Shown piece by piece: positions 9,713 to 18,754 of a DNA stretch of 64,000 nt. How positions within the stretch are numbered: position 1 is the stretch's first letter; each line of letters begins with the position of its first letter. The DNA is from Nocardia kruczakiae NBRC 101016. GTDB taxonomy: Bacteria; Actinomycetota; Actinomycetes; Mycobacteriales; Mycobacteriaceae. A program made the translations under genes and the position numbers. Under the pieces are notes generated by a model. That model saw nothing but the letters and a program-made list of their open reading frames with translations. It was not told the DNA's origin and did no database searches. Location of the stretch: NCBI RefSeq assembly GCF_001612965.1, contig NZ_BDBL01000008.1, positions 1 to 64,000 on the forward strand, read 5' to 3'.

Positions 9713-11137
9713 TCAGTTCAGATCCGCAGGCGCCGACAACCGGCCCCGCACCGCCGTCGCGGCCGCGACCTGCGGCGAAACCAGATGCGTACGGCCGCCT
9801 TTACCCTGACGACCCTCGAAGTTGCGGTTCGATGTCGAAGCACACCGCTGACCGGGAGAAAGCTGATCCGGATTCATTCCCAGGCACATCGAGCAGCCGG
9901 CCTGCCGCCATTCCGCGCCGGCGGCGGTGAAAATCTCGCCCAAACCCTCGGATTCGGCCTGGGCGCGCACCCGCATCGAGCCCGGAACGATCAACATCCG
10001 CACGCTCTCGGCCACCTTGCGGCCCTTCAGAACGTCCGCCACGGCCCGCAAATCCTCGATCCGGCCGTTGGTGCACGACCCCACGAAAACCGTATCCACG
10101 GACACCTCACGAAGCGGAGTACCCGGCTCCAAATCCATATAAGTCAGCGCCTTCTCAGCGGACGCTCGCTCGTTTTCGTCGGCGAAATCCTCCGGATTCG
10201 GCACCACATCGCCCAGCGGGGCGCCCTGACCGGGGTTGGTGCCCCAGGTGACGAACGGCGTCAGGGACGAGGCGTCCAGGTGCACCTCGGCGTCGAAAGT
10301 GGCGTCCGGATCGGTCTTCAGCGCCTCCCAGGCGGCCACCGCCGCATCCCAGTCCGCGCCGGTGGGGGCGTGTTCGCGGCCCTTCAGGAATTCGTAGGTG
10401 ACCTCGTCGGGGGCCACCATGCCCGCCCGGGCGCCGGCCTCGATCGACATGTTGCACATCGTCATCCGCGCCTCCATGGACATGGCGCGCACGGCCTCGC
10501 CGCGGTATTCGAGCACATAGCCCTGCCCGCCGCCGGTGCCGATCTTCGCGATGACCGCCAGAATCACGTCCTTGCTCGTGACGCCGGGCGGCAACTCGCC
10601 GTCGATATTGATCGCCATGGTCTTGAACGGCCGCAGCGACAACGTCTGCGTCGCCATCACATGTTCGACCTCGCTGGTGCCGATACCCATCGCCAGCGCG
10701 CCGAATGCGCCGTGGGTGGAGGTGTGCGAATCACCACACACCACGGTCATGCCCGGCTGCGTCAAACCCAGCTGCGGACCGACCACGTGCACGATGCCCT
10801 GTTCGATATCACCCATCGGATACAGCCGGACGCCGAATTCCTCGCAATTGCGCCGCAGGGTTTCCACCTGTGTGCGCGAGATCGGATCCGCGATCGGCTT
10901 ATCGATATCGACCGTCGGCACATTGTGGTCCTCGGTCGCGATGGTCAGATCCGGCCGGCGCACCGGACGACCCGCCGCCCGCAACCCGTCGAAGGCCTGC
11001 GGGCTCGTGACCTCGTGCACCAGGTGCAGATCGATGTAGATGAGATCGGGTTCGCGCTGCGCGCCCTCCCCCGCACCCCGTGCGACGACATGCTGGTCCC
11101 AGACCTTCTCCGCCAGCGTGCGTGGCCGTTCGGCCAT
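9713..11137 (-). CDS. leuC: 3-isopropylmalate dehydratase large subunit
   Basis: Aconitase-family large subunit carrying the [4Fe-4S] cluster. 474 residues, full length. Cluster ligands are visible as the Cys in [10 protein letters not shown] and the pair in [12 protein letters not shown]. Other signatures are [19 protein letters not shown], the TEDHNVPT loop and [18 protein letters not shown]. The ATG at 11137 has a good ribosome site, AGGAGG six bases before it. First gene of leuCD, divergent from the IclR gene; in streptomycetes the equivalent IclR protein NdgR controls leuCD. Confidence 0.97.
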   Translation of the reverse strand: MAERPRTLAEKVWDQHVVARGAGEGAQREPDLIYIDLHLVHEVTSPQAFDGLRAAGRPVRRPDLTIATEDHNVPTVDIDKPIADPISRTQVETLRRNCEEFGVRLYPMGDIEQGIVHVVGPQLGLTQPGMTVVCGDSHTSTHGAFGALAMGIGTSEVEHVMATQTLSLRPFKTMAINIDGELPPGVTSKDVILAVIAKIGTGGGQGYVLEYRGEAVRAMSMEARMTMCNMSIEAGARAGMVAPDEVTYEFLKGREHAPTGADWDAAVAAWEALKTDPDATFDAEVHLDASSLTPFVTWGTNPGQGAPLGDVVPNPEDFADENERASAEKALTYMDLEPGTPLREVSVDTVFVGSCTNGRIEDLRAVADVLKGRKVAESVRMLIVPGSMRVRAQAESEGLGEIFTAAGAEWRQAGCSMCLGMNPDQLSPGQRCASTSNRNFEGRQGKGGRTHLVSPQVAAATAVRGRLSAPADLN

Positions 11138-11193
11138 GACAACCTCCTGTGCCTATTGCGACGGCTTCGCCGCCGCGGTTTGCGGCCCCCAGG

Positions 11194-11259
11194 GCCTCGG
11201 TTCTTCCCTCCTCCACTCAGTCGCTGCGCTCCCTCGCTCCGTCAGTCCAGAACCGAGGC
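11194..11259 (-). promoter_or_regulatory. Long inverted repeat in the leuCD leader
   Basis: GCCTCGGTTCT (11194-11204) and AGAACCGAGGC (11249-11259) are perfect 11-bp arms around a 44-nt pyrimidine-rich loop that contains its own small repeats. On the leuCD transcript this folds about 57 nt before the start codon. It could be a leader structure controlling leuCD. I see no leucine-codon-rich leader peptide and no T-box signature. Confidence 0.45.
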
Positions 11260-11331
11260 GGGCCACAAACTTGGAGGTGGGCGTCCTGTCGAGGTCCACC
11301 GGCCGGTGTGCGTCTTTGGTGTTCGACGAAC

Positions 11332-11368
11332 TTGCCAATCTCACTATGCGAGACGCTAATATCGTTCT
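11332..11368. promoter_or_regulatory. Leaderless IclR promoter with candidate IclR operator
   Basis: TTGCCA at 11332 and TAATAT at 11357-11362 look like -35 and -10 boxes (19-bp spacer). The -10 ends six bases before the ATG of the IclR gene, which also lacks a Shine-Dalgarno, so the mRNA is probably leaderless. The imperfect palindrome TCTCACTATGCGAGA (11339-11353) overlaps this promoter, and CTATG(C)GAGAC recurs at the start codon; both are candidates for autoregulatory IclR binding that also controls leuCD. Confidence 0.5.
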
Positions 11369-12070
11369 ATGAGACAGCATAGCGGTATCGGGGTGCTCGA
11401 CAAAGCCATGGCCGTGCTTCACGCCGTGGCCGAGCAGCCGTGTGGACTCAACGAGCTGTGCACCCGCACCGGACTGCCCCGGGCCACCGCGCATCGGCTG
11501 GCCGTGGGGCTGGAGACCCATCGCATGCTGGCCCGCAACGCCGCCGGATCGTGGCGGCCCGGACCGGCGCTGTCGGAGCTGGCCACCACCGCCGAGGACC
11601 CGCTGCTCGACGCCGCCGCCGTCATCCTCCCCCGGTTACGTGAGATCACCGGCGAGAGCGTGCAGCTCTACCGGCTCGACGGGCACTCCCGCATCTGTGT
11701 GGCCGCTCTCGAACCCACCTCCGGCCTGCGCGACACCGTCCCGGTCGGCGCCCGCCTGCCGCTGACCGCCGGATCGGCCGCGAAGGTCCTGCTGGCCTGG
11801 GCCGACCCGGACCTGCAGCGCGGTGTCCTGGCCGACGCGGTCTTCGGCGAGCGCGCCCTGGCCGAGGTCCGCCGTCGCGGCTGGGCGCAGAGCGCGGCCG
11901 AACGGTCCGCGGGTGTGGCCAGCGTCTCCGCGCCGGTCCGCGACGGGTCGTCCCAGGTGATCGCCGCGGTCTCGGTATCGGGCCCCATCGATCGCATGGG
12001 CCGGCGCCCGGGTGCGCGCTGGGCCGCCGACCTCGTGGCCGCCGCCGACGCCCTGCACAAGCGACTCTGA
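11369..12070 (+). CDS. IclR-family regulator next to leuCD (NdgR-like)
   Basis: A 233-residue transcription factor. The N-terminal winged helix (residues about 8-65) contains GLNELCTRTGLPRATAHRLA. The C-terminal IclR effector domain contains GESVQLYRLDGHSRICVAALE, LPLTAGSAAKVLLAWA and SVSAPVRDGSSQVIAAVSVSGP. IclR proteins divergent from leuCD are called NdgR in streptomycetes and control leucine and other amino-acid genes; the matching position here is the basis for the call. The gene has no ribosome site and begins right after a -10 box, consistent with leaderless translation. Confidence 0.88.
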   Translation: MRQHSGIGVLDKAMAVLHAVAEQPCGLNELCTRTGLPRATAHRLAVGLETHRMLARNAAGSWRPGPALSELATTAEDPLLDAAAVILPRLREITGESVQLYRLDGHSRICVAALEPTSGLRDTVPVGARLPLTAGSAAKVLLAWADPDLQRGVLADAVFGERALAEVRRRGWAQSAAERSAGVASVSAPVRDGSSQVIAAVSVSGPIDRMGRRPGARWAADLVAAADALHKRL

Positions 12071-12126
12071 CCACCCCGGTCCGCGCGCTGTGATCCCGGC
12101 CATACGCCGTAAAGTATCGTGACCGC

Positions 12127-12627
12127 ATGGGAGTGAACCAACGCGCACAGATCGTGATGTCCGAGACGGAGATCACCGAATTTCTGGAACGCAGCCGCAT
12201 CATCACGCTGGCGACCCTGGGCAAGAACGGAACGCCGCATCTCACGGCGATGTGGTACGGCCTGGTCGACGGTGAGATCTGGTTCGAGACGAAGGGCAAG
12301 TCGCAGAAGGCGGTGAATGTGCGGCGCGATCCGCGCGTCACCGTCCTGGTCGAGTCGGGCGATACCTACGACCAGTTGCGCGGGGTCTCGATCGAGGGCC
12401 GCGCGGAGATCGTCGAGGATTCGGAGGCGCTGTTCAAGGTCGGCGTCAGCGTCTGGGAACGCTACACCGGCCCCTACACCGAGGAACTGCGCCCGATGGT
12501 GGAGGCGATGCTGAACAAGCGCGTCGCGATCCGTGTCGTGCCGGAACGGGTGCGCAGCTGGGATCACCGGAAGCTCGGTATGCCCGCGATGCCGCCGGGT
12601 GGATCCACCTGGCCGGTGCAGGACTGA
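12127..12627 (+). CDS. Pyridoxamine-phosphate-oxidase-fold (F420/flavin) protein
   Basis: A 166-residue split-barrel protein of the PPOX/FDOR superfamily. Seen: a conserved start FLERSRIITLATLGKNGTPH, then MWYGLVDGEIWFETKGKSQK, VRRDPRVTVLVESGDTYDQL and the GRAEIVEDSE strand. Family members bind FMN or F420 and act as reductases, often of quinones or biliverdin-like compounds; the substrate here cannot be read from sequence. It sits between the IclR gene and gltX as in the mycobacterial locus. The strong terminator at 12660 follows. Confidence 0.85.
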   Translation: MGVNQRAQIVMSETEITEFLERSRIITLATLGKNGTPHLTAMWYGLVDGEIWFETKGKSQKAVNVRRDPRVTVLVESGDTYDQLRGVSIEGRAEIVEDSEALFKVGVSVWERYTGPYTEELRPMVEAMLNKRVAIRVVPERVRSWDHRKLGMPAMPPGGSTWPVQD

Positions 12628-12659
12628 CCGCACGCCGGCAAGAGACCTCGGAAACGAGA

Positions 12660-12689
12660 AAAGCCCTCCAGCTCGCGCTGGAGGGCTTT
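12660..12689. terminator. Rho-independent terminator
   Basis: AAGCCCTCCAGC / GCTGGAGGGCTT, a perfect 12-bp stem with a TCGC loop, flanked by AAA on the left and TTTC on the right. It serves the split-barrel gene and could also end the tRNA transcript on the opposite strand. Confidence 0.92.
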
Positions 12690-12695
12690 CGAATG

Positions 12696-12767
12696 TAGCC
12701 CCGACGGGATTTGAACCCGCGCTACCGCCTTGAGAGGGCGGCGTCCTAGGCCGCTAGACGACGGGGC
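12696..12767 (-). tRNA. tRNA-Glu (CTC anticodon)
   Basis: The minus strand folds as a cloverleaf: acceptor GCCCCG/CGGGGC, a CCGCC/GGCGG anticodon stem with loop CTCTCAA giving anticodon CTC, and a T-arm with GGTTCAAATCC. CCA is not encoded. It pairs naturally with gltX nearby and lies 140 bp from tRNA-Gln on the same strand. Confidence 0.95.
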
Positions 12768-12907
12768 CAGAGGACTTCCCCGAGGGGAGATCTCCGTGGA
12801 TCTTTCGATCGAGGAGGCTCGGCAAGCTTAACCGGCCGAGACCCGGCGACCAAATCGCCGGGGATGCTGTTCCGACTCGACCGAACGAAGCGAATCAACA
12901 TTCTCCG

Positions 12908-12979
12908 CTGGGGTACCAGGACTCGAACCTAGAATGGCTGAACCAGAATCAGCTGTGTTGCCAATTACACCATACCCCA
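12908..12979 (-). tRNA. tRNA-Gln (CTG anticodon)
   Basis: Minus strand: acceptor TGGGGTA/TACCCCA, anticodon stem GCTGA/TCAGC with loop TTCTGGT (anticodon CTG), and T-arm GGTTCGAGTCC. The acceptor stem beginning with U1 and the D-arm GGTGTAATTGGCAACA are typical of bacterial tRNA-Gln. No CCA is encoded. Confidence 0.96.
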
Positions 12980-13122
12980 ATGACCTGGGCTTTCAGCCTC
13001 TCCCCTGCCGGTTCGAGGCCCTCGTTCCGGGCCGAGAAGAAGAGTACCAAACCCCTCCCCGATATATACAAATCGTCTGGTCAGAGCCACTTTTCAGCGC
13101 CGGTACGGCCCGACGGGCGCCC

Positions 13123-13152
13123 CCGGGCGGTCACGAACCCGCGACCGCCCGG
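13123..13152 (-). terminator. Hairpin downstream of gltX
   Basis: CCGGGCGGTC / GACCGCCCGG, a 10-bp perfect GC-rich stem with a 10-nt loop, located 37 bp past the gltX stop. No T-run, as is common in actinobacteria. Confidence 0.65.
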
Positions 13153-13189
13153 CGCAGCGACCGATTCGGGTAGCACCCGGGCGCGGCTC

Positions 13190-14647
13190 CTACGCCAGCG
13201 CGGCCCGCAGCCGCCGCATGGTCACCTCGCGGCCGAGCAGCTCCAGCGATTCGTACAGCGGCGGGCTGATGTGCGATCCGGTGACCGCCACTCGTACCGG
13301 ACCGAAGGCCTTACGCGGTTTGAGCCCCAGATCGTCCACCAGAGCCTTTTTCAGCGCCTCCTCGAGCGCGGGTGGCGTCCATTCGGAAACACCGTCCAGC
13401 GCCGCGACGGCGGCCTGCACCACCGGCACCGCGTCGGGGCCCAGATTCTTTTGCGCCGCGGCCTCGTCGACAGCAAACTCCTCGGCGGGCACGAACAGAA
13501 ACTTCAATAGATCCCACGCATCACCGAGAACCACGATCCGGGTCTGCACCAACTCGGCCGCCGCTGCGAAAACTCCGTCGTCCACTTCGGCGCCGATGTG
13601 GCCCTGCGCGGTGAGGAACTCCCGCAACCTGCGGGCGAAATCCCCGGTATCCAGCAAACGAATGTGTTCGGCGTTGATCGCATCCGCCTTCTTCTGGTCG
13701 AAGCGCGCCGGATTCGAATTTACTTTCGATATCTCGAACGCATCGACCATCTCCGCCATCGAGAAGACATCGCGGTCCTCGGTGAGGCTCCATCCGAGCA
13801 AAGCCAGGTAATTCAGCAAACCTTCAGGAATGAATCCGCGATCCCGATGCGCGAAGAGATTCGACTCCGGATCACGTTTGGACAACTTCTTGTTGCCCTG
13901 GCCCATCACGAAGGGCAGATGGCCGAACTCCGGCGTGAACTCCGCCACCCCGATCCGCTGCAATGCGGCATACAACGCGAGCTGACGCGGGGTGGAGGAA
14001 AGCAGATCCTCCCCGCGCAACACGTGTGTGATTTTCATCAGTGCGTCGTCGACCGGATTCACCAGCGTATAGAGCGGATCTCCGGTGCCGCGGGTGAGCG
14101 CGAAATCGGGCACCGTCCCGGCCTTGGCAGTGATCTCCCCGCGAACCAGATCGTTCCACACCAGATCGGTGGCGGGCATCCGCAGCCGCACCACCGCCGG
14201 GCGGCCCTCGGCCTTGTAGGCGGCGATCTGCTCGGGTGTCAGATCGCGGTCGAAGTTGTCGTAGCCGAGCTTCGGATCGCGTCCGGCGGCGCGGTGACGG
14301 GCCTCGACTTCCTCTGGGGTGGAGAAGGATTCATAGGCTTCACCGGCCGCCAGCAACCTCTGGACGACATCGAGATGAAGCTCACGCCGCTGTGACTGAC
14401 GGTAGGGACCGTAGGGCCCGCCGACCTCCGGCCCCTCGTCCCAGGTCAGTCCGAGCCACCGCAACGCGTCCAGAATCGCGTGGTACGACTCCTCGGAATC
14501 GCGTGCGGCATCGGTATCTTCGATGCGGAAGACGAAGGTGCCGCCGTGGTGGCGAGCGAACGCCCAGTTGAACAGCGCGGTGCGGATCAGGCCGACATGC
14601 GGTGTTCCGGTGGGTGACGGGCAGAATCGGACCCGTACGTCAGTCAT
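13190..14647 (-). CDS. gltX: Glutamate--tRNA ligase
   Basis: Charges tRNA-Glu (and tRNA-Gln in organisms using the amidotransferase route). 485 residues from the ATG at 14647; a TTG six codons upstream is open but not needed. Class I motifs: HIGH-like in [19 protein letters not shown] (residues about 9-27), [15 protein letters not shown], and the KMSKS-equivalent KKLSKRDPE. The C-terminal anticodon-binding domain runs to the end. It follows the FAH-family gene by 14 bp on the same strand, so the two are co-transcribed. Confidence 0.96.
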   Translation of the reverse strand: MTDVRVRFCPSPTGTPHVGLIRTALFNWAFARHHGGTFVFRIEDTDAARDSEESYHAILDALRWLGLTWDEGPEVGGPYGPYRQSQRRELHLDVVQRLLAAGEAYESFSTPEEVEARHRAAGRDPKLGYDNFDRDLTPEQIAAYKAEGRPAVVRLRMPATDLVWNDLVRGEITAKAGTVPDFALTRGTGDPLYTLVNPVDDALMKITHVLRGEDLLSSTPRQLALYAALQRIGVAEFTPEFGHLPFVMGQGNKKLSKRDPESNLFAHRDRGFIPEGLLNYLALLGWSLTEDRDVFSMAEMVDAFEISKVNSNPARFDQKKADAINAEHIRLLDTGDFARRLREFLTAQGHIGAEVDDGVFAAAAELVQTRIVVLGDAWDLLKFLFVPAEEFAVDEAAAQKNLGPDAVPVVQAAVAALDGVSEWTPPALEEALKKALVDDLGLKPRKAFGPVRVAVTGSHISPPLYESLELLGREVTMRRLRAALA

Positions 14648-14661
14648 ATTCCTTCTCTCGA

Positions 14662-15435
14662 TCAACGTTTGGCGGCAACAGGATTGGTGAGAGTACCGAT
14701 GCCCTGAACCGTCACGGATACGGTTTGCCCATCCGTCATCGGTCCTACACCTTCCGGCGTCCCGGTGAGAATGACATCACCGGGCAGCAATGTCATCACC
14801 CTGGTGACCCATTCGATCACTTTCGGAATGTCGTGCAGCAGAAGTGAAGTCCGGCTGCGCTGGCGCACCTCACCGTCGAGTTCGGTGGTGATCTCGAGAT
14901 CGCCCGGATCGAGTTCGGTTTCGATCCAGGGTCCCAGCGGGCAGAAGGTGTCGTATCCCTTGGCGCGCGTCCACTGCCCATCGTGGCGCTGCTGGTCACG
15001 CGCGGTGACATCGTTGGCGACGGTGTAGCCGAGGATGACGTCGGCGGCCCGGGCGGCCGGCACGTCCTTGCACGGGCGGCCGATCACCACCGCCAGCTCG
15101 CCCTCGTATTCGACCTGAGAGGAATTGGGCGGCAAGAGGATCGGCAGGTTCGGTCCAACGATGGCGGTGTTGGGCTTGAGGAAGATCACGGGATCCTCCG
15201 GCGCCGGCCCGCCCATCTCCGCGGCGTGCGCGGCGTAGTTCTTTCCGACGCACACCACTTTGCTGGCCAGAATGGGAGCCAGCAGTCGCACATCGGCCAG
15301 CGGCCAGGTACGGCCGGTGAATGTCGGGGTACCGAACGGATGCTCGGCGATTTCACGAGCGATCTCGTCGGAACCGTCGGTTTCGATACTCACGAACGCG
15401 ACCCCATCGGGGCTGGCAACACGACCTAGACGCAT
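14662..15435 (-). CDS. Fumarylacetoacetate-hydrolase-family protein
   Basis: A 257-residue member of the FAH superfamily (hydratases, isomerases, decarboxylases or acylpyruvate hydrolases of small dioxo acids). Metal ligands and core motifs: [29 protein letters not shown], the Glu pair in [27 protein letters not shown], and the C-terminal [15 protein letters not shown]. The ATG at 15435 fits the family N-terminus MRLGRVA; the open frame continues far upstream but is antisense to the MFS gene there. Same place and strand as in mycobacteria, upstream of gltX. Substrate unknown. Confidence 0.9.
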   Translation of the reverse strand: MRLGRVASPDGVAFVSIETDGSDEIAREIAEHPFGTPTFTGRTWPLADVRLLAPILASKVVCVGKNYAAHAAEMGGPAPEDPVIFLKPNTAIVGPNLPILLPPNSSQVEYEGELAVVIGRPCKDVPAARAADVILGYTVANDVTARDQQRHDGQWTRAKGYDTFCPLGPWIETELDPGDLEITTELDGEVRQRSRTSLLLHDIPKVIEWVTRVMTLLPGDVILTGTPEGVGPMTDGQTVSVTVQGIGTLTNPVAAKR

Positions 15436-15600
15436 GGCGAAGAGTCTATCCACCTGCCCGAACACGGCCGACCACCCGGTCTGCGACGGGCGGATGTGAC
15501 GAATTTCGAGTTGCCTACCGGGCACATCCTGGGTGTACGGTGAGAGCCGGTTCACAGAGTAAGATGCCGATCCCAAAATATGAGATTCGAGGTGAGGGTG

Positions 15601-16776
15601 ATGACCACCGTGACAGATGTGCGCGCGACCCGGCGGTGGACCATGCTCGCCCTCGGAGTCTTCGCCCAGAGCTCGAGCGCGGTCATCGTGCACGGCACCC
15701 CGTTTCTGCTGCCGGCGCTGACCGATCGCGGAATGCCCTTGGCCACAGCGGGTCTGCTGGTCGCGATGCCGACGGTCGGCCTGGTGTGCACGCTGATCGC
15801 CTGGGGGTACATCGTCGACCGAGTCGGCGAGCGCTCGGTTCTGGTCGCCGGTCCGGTCGTGATGTGTGTGGCTGGTGTGGCTGCTGCGACGTTGACCAAT
15901 TACGGCGCGCTGGGTGTGCTGCTGTTTCTGGCCGGTATGGGCGCCGCCAGCACCAACGGCGCGAGCGGGCGGGTGATCGTCGGCTGGTTCCCGGTCGATC
16001 AGCGCGGACTGGCGATGGGGATCCGGCAGACCGCACAGCCGCTGGGTGTCGCGATCGCGGCGATGTCGATACCGGCTGTCGCTGCCGCACACGGGTTTTC
16101 CACGGCGATTCTGGTTCCGGCGGCGATGGCGGGCGTCGCGGCGATCGGCTGTCTGATCGGAATCGTCGACCCACCCCGCCCGGCGAGCAACGGCGAGCAT
16201 CCCGACAACCCGTATCGGGGCGATTCCACACTGTGGCGCATCCACGCGGTGTCGGTGCTGCTGGTGATTCCGCAGGCCACTCTGTGGACGTTCGCGCTGC
16301 TGTGGCTGCATCGCGACGCCGGTTTGTCGCTGCCGGTGGCCGGGGCGATCGTCACCGCGACCCAGATCCTGGGCGCCGCCGGGCGCATCGGCGCCGGTGT
16401 CTGGTCCGACCGCGTCGGCAGCCGCCTGCGTCCGTTGCACACCGTGGCGATCGCGGCCGTGGTCTCGATGGCGGCCCTGGCCGGCGCGGCCTGGTTGCAC
16501 TGGTGGTGGGCGGCGATCCCGATCCTGTTCGCCGCGTCGGTGATCACCGTGGCGGACAACGGCCTGGCGTTCACCGCCGTCGCCGAGATCGCCGGTCCGT
16601 ACTGGAGCGGCCGCGGCCTGGGCATTCAGAACACCGGCCAGAACCTGGCATCCGCCGCTGTAGCACCGATTTTCGGCGCCCTCATCACCGCCGCCGGTTT
16701 CCCGGCCACCTATCTGGTCGCCGCGATCATCGCCGCGGCCGCCGTCCCCATGGTGCCGATCGCCCGCAACCGCTGA
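15601..16776 (+). CDS. Major facilitator superfamily transporter
   Basis: About 391 residues with roughly twelve hydrophobic spans, starting with LALGVFAQSSSAVIVHGTPFLLPAL. The cytoplasmic loop between spans 2 and 3 carries GYIVDRVGERSVLVAG, the MFS motif, and an equivalent WSDRVGSRLRPL lies in the second half. Start ATG at 15601 behind GAGGTGAG; an ATG 21 bp upstream is possible. Inner-membrane exporter or importer with no substrate clue. It diverges from the FAH gene across about 165 bp. A member of the same family occupies this position in mycobacteria. Confidence 0.88.
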   Translation: MTTVTDVRATRRWTMLALGVFAQSSSAVIVHGTPFLLPALTDRGMPLATAGLLVAMPTVGLVCTLIAWGYIVDRVGERSVLVAGPVVMCVAGVAAATLTNYGALGVLLFLAGMGAASTNGASGRVIVGWFPVDQRGLAMGIRQTAQPLGVAIAAMSIPAVAAAHGFSTAILVPAAMAGVAAIGCLIGIVDPPRPASNGEHPDNPYRGDSTLWRIHAVSVLLVIPQATLWTFALLWLHRDAGLSLPVAGAIVTATQILGAAGRIGAGVWSDRVGSRLRPLHTVAIAAVVSMAALAGAAWLHWWWAAIPILFAASVITVADNGLAFTAVAEIAGPYWSGRGLGIQNTGQNLASAAVAPIFGALITAAGFPATYLVAAIIAAAAVPMVPIARNR

Positions 16777-16781
16777 CCCCC

Positions 16782-16841
16782 GGGTTCCCCACGGCCGCAC
16801 CCCTTTTCGTCACAGTACGGAGCGAGCCCGTGGGGAAACCC
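16782..16841. terminator. Inverted repeat after the MFS gene
   Basis: GGGTTCCCCACGG pairs with CCGTGGGGAAACCC (one bulged A) around a 33-nt loop, 6 bp after the MFS stop. It is a likely terminator and the only structure I see in the 194 bp before the Uma2 remnant. Confidence 0.55.
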
Positions 16842-16970
16842 AACGCCGCCAACGTTTTTCGAGGTTGTACCTACAACCCGAGAGGCACTGGACACTGCTT
16901 GCGGCGAAGCCGGAACGCCGAGGTCGAGCCGTTCCTGATCGACGCCCGCCCTCTGATGCGGGCTGCAGGA

Positions 16971-17315
16971 TCAAATCTCGATCAGCGCGGCTGGGTCGAA
17001 CTCGATGCGAAAAACCTTGCCCGCCTCGATATCCGCACTGAACCGGCTTCCCTCGGGGACTGCCGGCTCCCATCGGTAGCCGTCATCGCCGAGCGCGGAG
17101 CGATGAATTCGAATATGCGGCTGATGCTCGATGATCCAATATTGCGGAATCCCGAGAGCCGCGTATGCGCGGACCTTGCGCTGGACCGACGTCATGTCCG
17201 GCCACGCCGCGGCACGGAGGAATCCGCACCCTTCCTGTCCGTCGCTTCCCAGCATCCGGCCGGTCGCAACGTGGTGGAGCCGCACCCACGACAATCCCCC
17301 TGTCGCGCAATCCAT
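16971..17315 (-). pseudogene. Uma2-like endonuclease remnant, N-terminus missing
   Basis: The frame encodes at most 114 residues, of which about 95 resemble the C-terminal half of the Uma2 family (PD-(D/E)XK fold): VQRKVRAYAALGIPQYWIIE followed by a long strand-rich tail. Uma2 proteins are normally about 190 residues; the N-terminal half, with the first acidic active-site residues, is absent. The 5' part of the frame runs into the leuB terminator, so no proper start or promoter is available. Best read as a decayed gene left between leuB and the MFS gene. Confidence 0.6.
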
Positions 17316-17330
17316 TGCGCGGCAGGGGGA
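17295..17330 (-). terminator. leuB terminator hairpin
   Basis: TCCCCCTGTCGCGCAA pairs with TTGCGCGGCAGGGGGA-type sequence (about 15 bp, one mismatch) around TCCA, 14 bp beyond the leuB stop. Confidence 0.85.
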
Positions 17331-17343
17331 TCGGCTGCAGAAC

Positions 17344-18351
17344 TCAGATGGATGCCGCGATGCGGTCGCCGATTTCGACCGTGGACGCGGTGCCGGTGCG
17401 GGCGGCGAGGTCCTTGGCTACCGCGGCTTCGATGCGGGCGGCTTCCTCGGAGCGGCCGAGGTGGTTCAGCAGCAGCGAAACCGACAGGATGGCGGCGGTC
17501 GGGTCGGCCTTGGACTGGCCGGCGATATCGGGGGCGCTGCCGTGGACCGGTTCGAACATGCTCGGGTTGGTGCCGGAGGCGTCGATGTTGCCCGAGGCGG
17601 CCAGGCCGATGCCACCGGACACCGCCGCGGCGAGGTCGGTGATGATGTCGCCGAACAGGTTGTCGGTGACGATCACGTCGAAGCGGCCCGGATCGTTGAC
17701 CATGTGGATGGTCGCGGCGTCGATGTGCTGGTAGGCGACCTCGACCTCGGGGTATTCCGCGCCGACCTCGGTGACGGTGCGCTGCCACAGCGCACCGGCG
17801 AAGCTCAGCACATTGGTCTTGTGGACCAGCGTGAGGTGCTTGCGGCGCTGCTGGGCCTTGTCGAAGGCGTAGCGCACCACGCGCTCGATGCCGAATCGGG
17901 TGTTGGTGGAGACCTCGGTGGCCACCTCGTGCGGGGTGTTCACGCGGATCGCGCCACCGGTACCGGTGTAGGGGCCCTCGGTGCCCTCGCGCACGACGAC
18001 GAAGTCGATTTCCGGGTCACCGGACAGCGGGCTGGTGACGCCCGGGTACAGCTTCGACGGACGCAGGTTCACGTGATGGTCGAGCGCGAAGCGGGTGTGC
18101 AGCAGCAGACCGCGTTCGAGCAGGCCGCTGGGGACCGACGGATCGCCGATCGCGCCCAGCAGGATGGCGTCGTGCTGCTTCAGCTCCGGCAGCACCGACT
18201 CCGGCAGCACCTCACCGGTCGCGTGGTAGCGCTTGGCGCCCAGGTCGTACTCGGTCTTCTCGACCCCGGGCACGACCACGTCGAGTACCTTGAGCGCCTC
18301 GGCGATGACCTCGGGCCCGATACCGTCACCGGCGATGACAGCCAGCTTCAT
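17344..18351 (-). CDS. leuB: 3-isopropylmalate dehydrogenase
   Basis: Oxidatively decarboxylates 3-isopropylmalate in leucine synthesis. 335 residues, the short actinobacterial form. Motifs: [18 protein letters not shown] at the N-terminus, [49 protein letters not shown] with the catalytic Lys, and [15 protein letters not shown] for NAD binding. The promoter must lie in the 400 bp upstream, which may carry a small ORF overlapping the leuB start. Confidence 0.97.
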   Translation of the reverse strand: MKLAVIAGDGIGPEVIAEALKVLDVVVPGVEKTEYDLGAKRYHATGEVLPESVLPELKQHDAILLGAIGDPSVPSGLLERGLLLHTRFALDHHVNLRPSKLYPGVTSPLSGDPEIDFVVVREGTEGPYTGTGGAIRVNTPHEVATEVSTNTRFGIERVVRYAFDKAQQRRKHLTLVHKTNVLSFAGALWQRTVTEVGAEYPEVEVAYQHIDAATIHMVNDPGRFDVIVTDNLFGDIITDLAAAVSGGIGLAASGNIDASGTNPSMFEPVHGSAPDIAGQSKADPTAAILSVSLLLNHLGRSEEAARIEAAVAKDLAARTGTASTVEIGDRIAASI

Positions 18352-18625
18352 ATGACAACGCTCCGTTCGTTCCTGCTCGCGGCTCGCAACACGTATGCGG
18401 CCGAATCAGCCAAGGGCGGTCGATCGGCGGCGTAACGCCCGGCCGGATCGCCGACACCGCCACACTATCGGTCCCCTCGATCACCCCGATAACCAGGGCA
18501 AGCCGCTCCCAATGAGTGAGATCGGACGGCACGGGCTCCCGCGAATCACGGTGCAGGCCGACCGCGACCACCACCCGAAGTCGGCGCGCGTCCTCGCGAA
18601 GCCACTCCCGCACTGAGGGTCGCAC
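18326..18625 (-). CDS. Possible small hypothetical protein upstream of leuB
   Basis: From a GTG at 18625 an open frame of 99 codons runs into the first codons of leuB (26-bp overlap). Its first two thirds have high third-position GC and a protein-like composition ([20 protein letters not shown], then [19 protein letters not shown]), while the last 30 residues look random. No domain is recognised and no clear ribosome site is seen. It is the only coding candidate in the 403 bp between serA and leuB; if it is not a gene, that gap simply holds the leuB promoter. Confidence 0.3.
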   Translation of the reverse strand: MRPSVREWLREDARRLRVVVAVGLHRDSREPVPSDLTHWERLALVIGVIEGTDSVAVSAIRPGVTPPIDRPWLIRPHTCCEPRAGTNGALSYEAGCHRR

Positions 18626-18754
18626 AGCTACACAGCGCGACAAGGCCCAACACGGTCGAAACGCACAATGCGCGCGAATCCTGCTCCGCACCATAGCGGT
18701 TGGATTCGCGCGCACTGTCACGTACTGCGGCCGAGCCGATGTCGGCCCGACGAC

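Noticed and set aside
9440..11359. A 639-codon open frame on the plus strand opposite leuDC
   Set aside because: It is an antisense shadow of leuC and leuD, which are clearly real; the composition is Arg/His/Gly-rich with no family features.
9713..11368. T-box or leucine attenuator upstream of leuC
   Set aside because: No T-box core and no leucine-rich leader peptide could be found; only the inverted repeat is supported.
12696..12979. tRNA-Glu/tRNA-Gln pair as an integration site for a mobile element
   Set aside because: No duplicated tRNA 3' ends, integrase or foreign base composition next to it.
15436..16800. Long minus-strand extension of the FAH frame across the MFS gene
   Set aside because: The MFS protein on the plus strand has clear membrane spans and motifs; the FAH family starts at 15435.
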